Shown here: one piece after another, positions 10,045 through 16,823 of the stretch
How the letters are laid out: each line of letters starts with the position of its first letter
Position numbering within the stretch: the first letter of the stretch is position 1
Origin: JABFRZ01 sp036376275
GTDB taxonomy: Bacteria; Planctomycetota; UBA1135; GCA-002686595
Assembly: GCA_036376275.1 (NCBI GenBank)
Contig: DASVAP010000137.1
Location: 1 to 22,207 of the forward strand
Reading direction: 5' to 3'
Length of the DNA stretch: 22,207 nucleotides
Program-made: the position numbers and the translations under genes
The notes under the pieces: generated by a model
Databases searched by the model: none
What the model was told of the DNA's origin: nothing
Seen by the model: the letters and a program-made list of their open reading frames with translations, nothing else

Positions 10045-10057
10045 CCGCGCCCGGCGT

Positions 10058-11353
10058 TCAGCGCGGCTCGGGGAGCTCCGGACCGCCCGTCGCCCGCCAC
10101 CACGCGAGCGTGGCCGCGCGCAGCTCGGCCAGGCGCGCGGCGTGCTCCTCGAGCCGCGCCAGGTTCTCCTGCTCGAACGGGTCGGCTTCGAGATCGAACA
10201 GCTCCTCGACCCCCGACTTGCGCCGGAAGGGCTCGGCCAGGCGCGGCCCGGGGCTGAGCTCCTGCGAGTTCACGTCGCGCACGTAGCGCACGTACTTCCA
10301 GCGCTGGTCGCGGGCGTAGAGCGCGTAGAGCTCGCCCCGCCGCGCGTGGGCCGAGCCGAACAGCCGCGCGCGCCCGCCCTCGGCGCGGCCCTCCAGGTGC
10401 GGCCGCAGGCTCTGCCCGCGGTCCTCCGGGGCCGGCGCGGCGCCGGCGTAGTCGAGCAGCGTCGCGTGCACGTCGACCAGGTCGGCCAGGAAGCCCGCCT
10501 CGAGCCCGTGGCGGACCTGCCCGGGGGCCGAGGCGATCAGCGGCATGCACACGCCCTGCTCGCGCGGCGTGCCCTTCGACACGCGCCAGGTGGACCAGCC
10601 GTTGTCCGCCAGGAACAGGATCACGGTGTCCTCGAGCTCGCCCAGCTCCTCCAGCTTCGCCAGCAGGCGCCGGAACTCGGCGTCCATCCAGGTGTGCATG
10701 GCGAGACTTGCGCGCTCGGCCGCCTGGAAGTCCTCGGCCGAGCCGCGGATCCCGGCCGGCGGGGCGAGCTCGGTCGCGGCGAACTCCTGCGCGAAGCGCA
10801 CGGGCGGGCGGTGCGGCGTGTGCGGCAGGCTCGGCGCCCACCACACGAACCACGGCCCGCGCAACGCCTGCTCGGCGAGGAAGGCGAAGAGCTCGGCCTG
10901 TCCGTCCTCGCCGCCGCGCGCGAAGCGCTCGTCGTTGGCGGCGGGCGCGTCGAAGCCGTAGGTGGGCGGCGGGCCCTCCCAGAACTTGCCGGCGCAGTAG
11001 CTCGCGTAGCCGGCCGCGCGCAGGCGCGCGGGCAGCGCGTTCGCGGCGGCGAGCGCGGCCTCGGCCCCGTTGCTCGTGACCCCGGTCTCGTGCGGCCAGC
11101 GCCCGGACAGCAGCACGGCCAGGGCCGCGCGGCAGACGGGCTGCGCGTAGAGCGCGGGCGTGAGCCAGCCCTGGGCCGCGAGCTGGTCGAGGCGCGGCGT
11201 GCGCGCCAGCGGATTGCCCAGGAAACCGACGTGCCCGGGATCCAGGTCGTCGGCGATGGCGAGCACGAGGTTCGGGCGCCGCACCTCCTGCGCGGGCTCC
11301 TGGCCGGGCTCCGCCGTGCAGGCCAGGGCCAGGCTCAGCGCGACCAACCTCAT
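10058..11353 (-). CDS. Sulfatase-like (alkaline phosphatase superfamily) protein with degenerate active site
   Basis: This 431-residue exported protein has the type I sulfatase fold: PNLVLAIADDLDPGHVGFLG with metal-site D35/D36, TPRLDQLAAQG, LLSGRWPHETGV, LPHTPH with H178, FLADNG with D250/N251, and SKGTPREQG with K260. The formylglycine motif, normally C/S-x-P-x-R, reads C74-R-A-A-L: proline becomes alanine and the key arginine becomes leucine. The usual GKWH reads GKFWE, so that histidine is absent too. Ordinary sulfatase activity is therefore doubtful. The N-terminus MRLVALSLALAC ends in a cysteine and could be a short lipoprotein signal, though the lipobox is imperfect. Its ATG overlaps the ispH stop as ATGA, so translation is probably coupled. 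Confidence 0.85.
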   Translation of the reverse strand: MRLVALSLALACTAEPGQEPAQEVRRPNLVLAIADDLDPGHVGFLGNPLARTPRLDQLAAQGWLTPALYAQPVCRAALAVLLSGRWPHETGVTSNGAEAALAAANALPARLRAAGYASYCAGKFWEGPPPTYGFDAPAANDERFARGGEDGQAELFAFLAEQALRGPWFVWWAPSLPHTPHRPPVRFAQEFAATELAPPAGIRGSAEDFQAAERASLAMHTWMDAEFRRLLAKLEELGELEDTVILFLADNGWSTWRVSKGTPREQGVCMPLIASAPGQVRHGLEAGFLADLVDVHATLLDYAGAAPAPEDRGQSLRPHLEGRAEGGRARLFGSAHARRGELYALYARDQRWKYVRYVRDVNSQELSPGPRLAEPFRRKSGVEELFDLEADPFEQENLARLEEHAARLAELRAATLAWWRATGGPELPEPR

Positions 11354-12318
11354 GCGCGCGCGATCTCGCCGGCGCGCAGCTCGCCCGGGAGCTGGAACAC
11401 GACCGACTCGGGCTCGCCCTCCATCTCGCTCACGTCGTCGACGCCCAGCTCCGCCAGGCGCGCGAGCACCTTCCGCACCAGGGTCTCGGGCGCCGAGGCC
11501 CCGGCCGTGAGGCCGACGCGCAGGCCCGGGCGGAACCAGGCCGGCTGCAGGTCCGCTTCCGAGTCGATCAGGTGCGAGGCGACCCCGCGGCGCTCGCCCA
11601 GCTCGCGCAGGCGGTTGGAGTTCGAGCTGTTGGGCGAGCCGACCACGAGCAGGAGGTCGATGCGGTCGGTCAGCTCCTTGACCGCGTTCTGGCGGTTCTG
11701 CGTGGCGTAGCAGATGTCCGCCAGCGCGGGCCCGCGGATGTCCGGGAAGCGCCGCTCGAGGGCGGCGATGACGTCGCGCGTGTCGTCGACCGAGAGCGTC
11801 GTCTGGGTCACGTAGGCCAGGTGGCGCGGATCGGCGACCTCCAGGCGCTCGACCTCCTCGACGGTCGAGAGCACGTGCACGCGCGCCTGCAGGCGCCCGC
11901 GCGTGCCCTCGACCTCCGGGTGGCCCGGGTGGCCGACGAGCACGATCTCGCGCCCCTCGCGCTCGTAGCGCTGGGCCTGCAGGTGCACCTTGGTCACCAG
12001 CGGGCAGGTCGCGTCGATCACGCGCAGGTCGCGCGCACGGCCCCGGGCCTCGATCTCCTCGGCCACGCCGTGGGCGCTGAAGATCGTGACGGCCCCGCTG
12101 GGGATCTCGGACAGGTCCTCGACGAAGCGCACGCCGCGCGCGGTGAAGTCCTCGAGCACGTGGCGGTTGTGGACGATCTCGTGCAGCACGTAGACCGGCG
12201 GGCCGTAGAGCTCGAGCGCGCGCGCCACGATCTCGATCGCCCGGTCCACGCCCGCGCAGAAGCCGCGCGGCGAGGCCAGCAGGACCTGCATGCCCGCCTT
12301 GCGTGCGCTCGATTCCAT
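11350..12318 (-). CDS. ispH: 4-hydroxy-3-methylbut-2-enyl diphosphate reductase
   Basis: This 322-residue protein is the iron-sulfur reductase for the last step of the MEP isoprenoid pathway, making IPP and DMAPP. The three cluster cysteines are present at C21 (SPRGFCAGVDRAIEI), C105 (IDATCPLVTK) and C203 (DICYATQNRQ). TQTTLSVDDT, VGSPNSSNSNRL and TAGASAPE are intact substrate-site motifs. I place the start at the ATG at 12318, 9 bases after a TACCCT -10-like hexamer. An ATG at 12291 (MQVLLASPRGFC) matches the E. coli IspH N-terminus more closely and has an AAGG 5 bases upstream, so it remains an alternative. The long upstream extension of this frame is antisense or off-frame to the SGNH gene and is not real. 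The sulfatase-like gene overlaps its stop. Confidence 0.95.
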   Translation of the reverse strand: MESSARKAGMQVLLASPRGFCAGVDRAIEIVARALELYGPPVYVLHEIVHNRHVLEDFTARGVRFVEDLSEIPSGAVTIFSAHGVAEEIEARGRARDLRVIDATCPLVTKVHLQAQRYEREGREIVLVGHPGHPEVEGTRGRLQARVHVLSTVEEVERLEVADPRHLAYVTQTTLSVDDTRDVIAALERRFPDIRGPALADICYATQNRQNAVKELTDRIDLLLVVGSPNSSNSNRLRELGERRGVASHLIDSEADLQPAWFRPGLRVGLTAGASAPETLVRKVLARLAELGVDDVSEMEGEPESVVFQLPGELRAGEIARA

Positions 12319-12333
12319 CGTCCGGGCAGGGTA
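12319..12333 (-). promoter_or_regulatory. Predicted near-leaderless -10 for ispH
   Basis: On the minus strand TACCCT (12333-12328) lies 9 bases before the ATG at 12318 and only 2 bases after the TGA of the SGNH gene. A -35 would have to lie inside the SGNH coding sequence; none is obvious. Confidence 0.35.
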
Positions 12334-12335
12334 CT

Positions 12336-13382
12336 TCACTCGGCCCGCTTCGGCACGTCCAGCGCGATCAGGCGCTCCGCCAGGTAGGCCCCCATCGCGC
12401 GGTTGGCGGCCGCGTCGTAGTGGCCGTCGAAGGGCAGGACCGGCAGCCGCCCGTGGCTCGCCACCAGCTGCTGGAGCGGCGAGAGCAGCTCGATCACGAC
12501 CAGGCCCTGACTGCCGGCGACCTTCGCGGCGCGCTCCTCGTAGGCACGCGTGGCCTCGCCACCCAGCACGCGCTGGCTGTCGGGGAAGATCGCCACGAGC
12601 CCCAGGGCTCCGAGGCCCTTGCACTGCTCGCGGAAGCGCGCGCACTGCGTCACGAAGCGCTGCAGGCCCTCTTCGTGCACCTCGGGCGCGTAGAGCCCGC
12701 CCTTGGGCGCCACGAGATCGTGGGCCAGCATCACCAGGCCGGAGCGGCGCAGCAGCTCGCGCCCGTGCCACACGAGGCCTCTCAGGCCCTCCAGGCGGTT
12801 GCCGGTGTCGAAGTAGAACTCGCCCTTGCCCGCGAACTCGGCGTTCGTGGCCTCGATCGGGCGCTCCTGCACGTCGTTCCAGTACCAGCCCAGGAGGACC
12901 ACGTCGGGATCGATGCGCGCCCCGAGCTCCTCCAGCAGCGCCAGCTCCTGCTCGGTGCCGTAGGCGCGCAGCCCGGCGTTGACCACCGTCCAGTCCGCGC
13001 CGGTGCGCGCGCGCAGGGCCGCCTCGAGCGCGGCCGGCACGGTCTCGTCGTCGCCCACGCCCTGCCCGTAGGTCAGGCTGTCGCCCAGGAACAGCACGCG
13101 CTGCTCGCCCGGACGGCGCGCGCCCAGCTCGGGACCGCGCAGGCCGAGCGAGTTGACCTCGACGCGGTGGTGGTAGGTGTAGTGCTCGCTCCCGGGCACC
13201 ATCTCCCAGCCGCGCGTCGGGTGGGCCCGCACCAGGGCCAGCGGCTCGCGCTCCGGCAGCGGCGCGCCGATCCAGGAGCGCACGAGGATCTCGGCCGCCA
13301 GCAGGCTCAGGGCGGTGGAGGTCCCGAGCGCGATCCAGCGCCGGCGCCTGGAGCGCGCGGGGTCGTTCCCTGCCGTGGACAT
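12336..13382 (-). CDS. Membrane-anchored SGNH/GDSL-family hydrolase
   Basis: This 348-residue protein has an Arg-rich start (ARSRRRR), one hydrophobic segment at about 16-34, and an extracytoplasmic SGNH domain. Block I is VLFLGDSLTYGQGV with nucleophile S102, block II is NAGLRAYGT with the glycine near 137, block III is GWYWNDV with N169, and block V is PFDGHYDAAANRAMGAYLAE with D319 and H321. All four catalytic positions are present, so it is probably an active esterase or acetyl-hydrolase acting on a lipid, sugar or cell-envelope ester. The substrate is unknown. It is the first gene of the run towards ispH, although ispH seems to have its own promoter. It diverges from acpS across 70 bases. 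Confidence 0.88.
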   Translation of the reverse strand: MSTAGNDPARSRRRRWIALGTSTALSLLAAEILVRSWIGAPLPEREPLALVRAHPTRGWEMVPGSEHYTYHHRVEVNSLGLRGPELGARRPGEQRVLFLGDSLTYGQGVGDDETVPAALEAALRARTGADWTVVNAGLRAYGTEQELALLEELGARIDPDVVLLGWYWNDVQERPIEATNAEFAGKGEFYFDTGNRLEGLRGLVWHGRELLRRSGLVMLAHDLVAPKGGLYAPEVHEEGLQRFVTQCARFREQCKGLGALGLVAIFPDSQRVLGGEATRAYEERAAKVAGSQGLVVIELLSPLQQLVASHGRLPVLPFDGHYDAAANRAMGAYLAERLIALDVPKRAE

Positions 13383-13452
13383 GCCGCGTGCATCCTACGG
13401 GCGGGGGTGCGGGAGTCGAGCGGCGCGAGCCCCGGCCGTAGGATGGGCCCGC
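13383..13452. promoter_or_regulatory. Symmetrical divergent promoter region (SGNH gene / acpS)
   Basis: TAGGAT occurs on both strands at opposite ends of this gap. On the plus strand it is at 13439-13444, 8 bases before the acpS ATG. On the minus strand it is at 13397-13392, 9 bases before the SGNH ATG. Candidate -35 elements overlap at the centre: TCGAGC at 13416-13421 (+, spacer 17) and TCGACT at 13419-13414 (-, spacer 16). Neither start has a Shine-Dalgarno site. Confidence 0.5.
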
Positions 13453-13845
13453 ATGGCAGTCGTGGCGCTGGGGCTGGACCTGACGCGGATCGAGCGGCTG
13501 GCGGAGGCCGAGGCGCGCCGCGGCGAGCGCTTCCTGGCGCGCCTCTTCACGCCCGAGGAGCGGCGCTACTGCGAGCGCCGCGCGGCGCGCCGGCACGAGC
13601 ACTACGCCGGCCGCTTCGCCGTCAAGGAGGCCGTCATGAAGGCCCTCGGCACCGGCTGGACGCGCGGCGTGCGCTGGATCGACATCGAGGTCCTGCGCGC
13701 GCCCGGTGAGGCCCCGACCCTTCACCTGCACGGCGCCTCGGCCGAGCACGCCGCCCGCCGCGGGATCGACCGCTGGCACATCACGATCACCCACGACGCG
13801 GGCATCGCGGCGGCCGTGGTGGTGGCGGAGTCGGCGGGGCGCTGA
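13453..13845 (+). CDS. acpS: Holo-[acyl-carrier-protein] synthase
   Basis: This 130-residue enzyme moves the phosphopantetheine arm from CoA to acyl carrier protein. Its length is typical for AcpS. It has the GLDLTRIERL motif with magnesium ligand D9, LFTPEERRYC, and FAVKEAVMKALGTG with K58 and E59. The C-terminal WHITITHDAGIAAAVVV matches the family. The ATG at 13453 lies 8 bases after a -10-like TAGGAT and has no ribosome site. Frames that extend further upstream run into the promoter and the divergent gene. Confidence 0.95.
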   Translation: MAVVALGLDLTRIERLAEAEARRGERFLARLFTPEERRYCERRAARRHEHYAGRFAVKEAVMKALGTGWTRGVRWIDIEVLRAPGEAPTLHLHGASAEHAARRGIDRWHITITHDAGIAAAVVVAESAGR

Positions 13846-13863
13846 CCGGCGCGCCCGCGCCGA

Positions 13864-13880
13864 GGATTCCCCCGGAATCC
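13864..13880. promoter_or_regulatory. Perfect inverted repeat upstream of the sigma-fusion gene
   Basis: GGATTCC at 13864-13870 and GGAATCC at 13874-13880 are exact reverse complements separated by CCC. The site lies 18 bases after acpS and 41 bases before the chosen ATG. It may be an operator, an ECF-type GGAAT promoter element, or a small acpS terminator. No -10 partner is clear. Confidence 0.35.
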
Positions 13881-13921
13881 CGACGCACCTCGCCCGCGCG
13901 CTGCAAGGAATGGACGGAGTC

Positions 13922-16399
13922 ATGAGCGAAGTCCCCCGATCCGACTGCGCGGCCCTGCTGGCCGAGGTCGACTGGGTGCGGGCCCTGGCGCGTCACCTGA
14001 CGGCGGACCCGCACGTGGCCGACGACCTGGCCCAGGAGGCGCTCGCGGCGGCGCTCGTGCGTCCGCCCGGGGACGGACCCTCGCTGCGCGCCTGGCTGGG
14101 TGGCGTGCTGCGCAACCTGGTCCGCCAGGAGGGGCGCAGGCGCGGGCACCGCGACGCGCGCGAGCGCCTCGCGGCGCGAGCGGAGTCCCAGGCCTCCAGC
14201 AGCGAGCTGCTCGAGCGCCTCGACTCCCACCGCGCGCTGGTCGAGGCCGTGACGCGCCTGTCGGAGCCCTACCGGGCCACGATCCTGCTGCGCTACTTCG
14301 AGGGCGTGCCGCCGGCGGCCATCGCGCGCCGCACGGGGACCCCGCGGCGCACGGTGCACACGCGCCTGCAGCGCGCGCTGGCGCTCCTGCGGGCGGACCT
14401 CGATCGGGCCCACGGGGATCGGCGCACCTGGCTCCTGGCCCTGCTCCCGTACGCCGGGGGAGCGGAGGGCTGGTCCCGCGCGGCGACTGGAGCGCTCGTG
14501 ATGGAGAGCAAGGTGAAGCTGGCGCTGGCGGCCCTCGCGGTCGTCGGACTGTGCACGACGCTCGTCCTGCGGGGCGCGGCGCCCGACGCGGAAGCAGCGC
14601 GCGCGCGCGCGACGCCGGTCCCGCCCGGCCCCGCGCGGCCCGAGCCCGCGAGCGTGCTCGCGGCCAGAGAGGAGCCCGAGCGCGAGCCTCCGGCGCGCAC
14701 GCCCGCGCCAGCCGGTGCGGCGGTCCCGACCACCGAGCCCGCCGCGGACCTTTGGAGGGGACGCGTGCTCGACGTCGACCAGCGGGCCGTACCCGGGCTG
14801 CGCGTGCGCTACTCCGCCCGGGACGGCGCGGTGGCCGAGGCCGAGAGCGACGGCGCCGGAGCCTTCACGCTCGCCCGACCGCGCTCCGGCGGCGCGCTGG
14901 ACGTCGCCGCGCCGGGCTGGACCTGCCTGTTCCGTCCGGCGTTCACGGAGGCTCCGGGCGAGCGCGAGGTCGTGCTGGTGGTGGCGCGCGGCGTCACGCT
15001 GGCCGGGCGCGTCCTGGACGCGAGCGGACGCGCGCTCGACGGCGCGCACCTGGCCGTCCCACTGCCGTTCTCGCTGCGCGCGCGCTTCGACGCGATCCTG
15101 GACGGCGCGGCGATGGTCGAGCCGCGGGCTGTCAGCGGGCCCGACGGTCGCTTCGAGCTCGCCGCCGTCCCGGTGGGTGGCGACCTCGAGCTCGTCACGA
15201 CGCACGCAGGCTTCCGCGAGGATCGCCGCGCGCTGCCGGAGTACGACGAGCTCGATCTCGAGATCGTGCTGCAGCGCCCGGAGGGCCCCGGGCGCGTGGC
15301 CGGCCGGGTGGTGGACGCGAGCGGCGCGCCCGCGCCGGGCGCCTGGGTCGGCCTCGGCGCGAGCACGACGCGCAGCGGAGCGGACGGCGAGTTCGCCCTC
15401 GAACTCGCGGCGCTGCCAACCGGAGGCCAGGCGCTACGCGCCGTCCTGCCCGGGCACCTTCCGGCCGAGCTCGTGCTCGACCCCGACGAGCCCTGGGGCG
15501 ACGAGCTCCTGCTCGTGCTCGGCCCGGCGCCGCTCGCGCTCGCCGGCCGCGTGCTCGACGCGCAGGGCGAGCCCCTGCCGGGGGTCGAGCTGTGGACAGC
15601 GGGCGAGCTCCACTTCGGTTCGATCCCGATCGAGGGCGGCGCGATGACGGTGCGCGTCGGCGCCAGCGTCGAGGGGCTGCTGCGCGACGACCCGTGGACG
15701 CACCGCGTGCGCGCCGGCGCCGGCGGCCGCTTCCGTCTCGAGGGCCTCCTGCGGCGCGACTACGCGCTGCACGTCTTCGACCGCGAGCACCTGGTGCTCG
15801 CCACGTTCCCCGTCGCCGCGGGCGAGGAGCAGCTGGAGCTCGTCCTGCCGGAGGAGGAGCTCGAGCCGCGCCTGGCGGGGCGCGTGACGGACCTGGGCGG
15901 CGAGCCCCTGGCCGGGGTCGAGGTCGTGCTCGAGCGCCCGCCGCTCGGCGGTGGTCCGGCCGGTCGGCTCGAGGGCCGAGCCGCGCGCACGGACGCCGGC
16001 GGACGCTTCGCCTTCGAGCACGTCTCGCGTGCCGTGCACGCCGTGCGCGTCCAGGGGCCGGAGCTGGCGCTCGAGGGCTTCCAGCACGTGCTCGCGGCCG
16101 GGGACGAGCGCACGAGCCTCGCGCTCGCGGTCCCTCTGCGGGTCCACGTGCGCATCGAGGCGGGCACCGTCTACGAGCGCGCCCTCCTGCTCGACGCGCG
16201 CGGCGCGCGGCTCGCGCTCGGCCTCGACCACGGCCAGCACTCCTTCGTGCTGGAGACGGTCGAGCTCGACCAGGGCCGGAGCGAGTCGTTCTCGGTCTCC
16301 GAGCGGGCAACGACGCTGGTCCTCCTCGGCGGCGGCGTCGAGCTCCTGCGCGTGCCGGTCGCGCTCACGCGCGGCACGCTGAACACGCTGCGGCCCTGA
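13922..16399 (+). CDS. ECF-type sigma factor fused to a transmembrane helix and carboxypeptidase-regulatory repeats
   Basis: One uninterrupted 825-codon frame joins two usually separate kinds of protein. Residues 1-80 hold sigma region 2 (ADDLAQEALAAAL, RAWLGGVLRNLVRQEGRRRG) and about 110-160 hold region 4 (LSEPYRATILLRYFEG, then AIARRTGTPRRTVHTRLQRAL). A linker leads to a single membrane helix at about 198-217 (VKLALAALAVVGLCTTLVL), then a Pro/Ala/Glu-rich stalk. Five beta-sandwich repeats follow with the pattern AGRVLDASGxxLxG and later DGRF, typical of carboxypeptidase-regulatory-like domains. The expected topology is sigma domain in the cytoplasm and repeats outside. I chose the ATG at 13922; an in-frame ATG at 13910 directly abuts AAGGA and is too close. 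An internal ATG at 14501 (M194) with GGAG 8 bases upstream could start a second, sigma-less product. Confidence 0.88.
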   Translation: MSEVPRSDCAALLAEVDWVRALARHLTADPHVADDLAQEALAAALVRPPGDGPSLRAWLGGVLRNLVRQEGRRRGHRDARERLAARAESQASSSELLERLDSHRALVEAVTRLSEPYRATILLRYFEGVPPAAIARRTGTPRRTVHTRLQRALALLRADLDRAHGDRRTWLLALLPYAGGAEGWSRAATGALVMESKVKLALAALAVVGLCTTLVLRGAAPDAEAARARATPVPPGPARPEPASVLAAREEPEREPPARTPAPAGAAVPTTEPAADLWRGRVLDVDQRAVPGLRVRYSARDGAVAEAESDGAGAFTLARPRSGGALDVAAPGWTCLFRPAFTEAPGEREVVLVVARGVTLAGRVLDASGRALDGAHLAVPLPFSLRARFDAILDGAAMVEPRAVSGPDGRFELAAVPVGGDLELVTTHAGFREDRRALPEYDELDLEIVLQRPEGPGRVAGRVVDASGAPAPGAWVGLGASTTRSGADGEFALELAALPTGGQALRAVLPGHLPAELVLDPDEPWGDELLLVLGPAPLALAGRVLDAQGEPLPGVELWTAGELHFGSIPIEGGAMTVRVGASVEGLLRDDPWTHRVRAGAGGRFRLEGLLRRDYALHVFDREHLVLATFPVAAGEEQLELVLPEEELEPRLAGRVTDLGGEPLAGVEVVLERPPLGGGPAGRLEGRAARTDAGGRFAFEHVSRAVHAVRVQGPELALEGFQHVLAAGDERTSLALAVPLRVHVRIEAGTVYERALLLDARGARLALGLDHGQHSFVLETVELDQGRSESFSVSERATTLVLLGGGVELLRVPVALTRGTLNTLRP

Positions 16400-16412
16400 G
16401 CCGCGCGCCGGG

Positions 16413-16823
16413 TCACTCGCGGTAGCCGAGCACGACCAGCAGGCACGCGCCGCCGGCGATCGGCTCCAGCCCCGCTTGCTCCAGGAGCTCCAGCGCCCGC
16501 CGGCTCTCGGCGCCGGGCTGCATCCAGTGGTGACGGATGCCGAGCGCCAGCGCCTCCTCGACCGTGGCCTCCGTCACCTTGGGCGGCGTGATGTACGAGA
16601 TCGCACGCGCGACGATTGGCGTCGCCGCCAGGCTCGCGTGGGCCGGCAGGCCCTCGATCTCGCGCTCGTTGCGGTGGATCGGGTACACGGGGTGCTTCCC
16701 GTTCTGCTGGTAGCAGCGCAGCACCTTGTTGCCGTACTTCGCGCGCACGGTCGAGGCCCCCACCACGGCCCACGGGCCGCCGGCGAGGAAGGCCTGGATG
16801 CGCTCCTGGAGCGGCGCACTCAT
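16413..16823 (-). CDS. CoA-binding domain protein (YccU-like)
   Basis: This 136-residue protein is a single Rossmann-type CoA-binding domain. It has GPWAVVGASTVRAKYGNKVLR near the start, then YPIHRNEREIEGLPAHASL, and ATVEEALALGIRHHWMQPGAES. A late cysteine sits in AGGACLLVVLGYRE. This fits the small stand-alone family related to the CoA-ligase N-terminal domain, whose function is not well defined. The ATG at 16823 overlaps the TGA of the methyltransferase as ATGA, so it is the last gene of a translationally coupled operon. It is convergent with the sigma-fusion gene, with 13 bases between the stops. Confidence 0.88.
   Translation of the reverse strand: MSAPLQERIQAFLAGGPWAVVGASTVRAKYGNKVLRCYQQNGKHPVYPIHRNEREIEGLPAHASLAATPIVARAISYITPPKVTEATVEEALALGIRHHWMQPGAESRRALELLEQAGLEPIAGGACLLVVLGYRE

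Larger units (their letters stand above)
9705..10057. other. 353-base non-coding region of nested inverted repeats between convergent genes
   Basis: No protein is supported in any frame. Besides the repeats listed separately it contains CTTCC/GGAAG at 9797-9807. It lies between the biotin carrier gene (+) and the sulfatase-like gene (-), where both transcripts would end. Successive inverted repeats cover most of its length. Possible identities are a bidirectional terminator cluster, a structured RNA, or a small inverted-repeat (MITE-like) insertion. Confidence 0.6.

Noticed and set aside
13706..13921. Longer start for the sigma-fusion protein
   Set aside because: It would overlap most of acpS in another frame and adds Arg/Pro-rich residues with no sigma homology.
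12319..13923. Upstream extension of the ispH frame
   Set aside because: It overlaps the SGNH hydrolase gene in another frame and runs antisense to acpS; IspH homology begins after 12318.
13787..16310. Minus-strand frames opposite the sigma-fusion gene
   Set aside because: Composition is shadow-like and the plus strand has clear sigma and repeat motifs.
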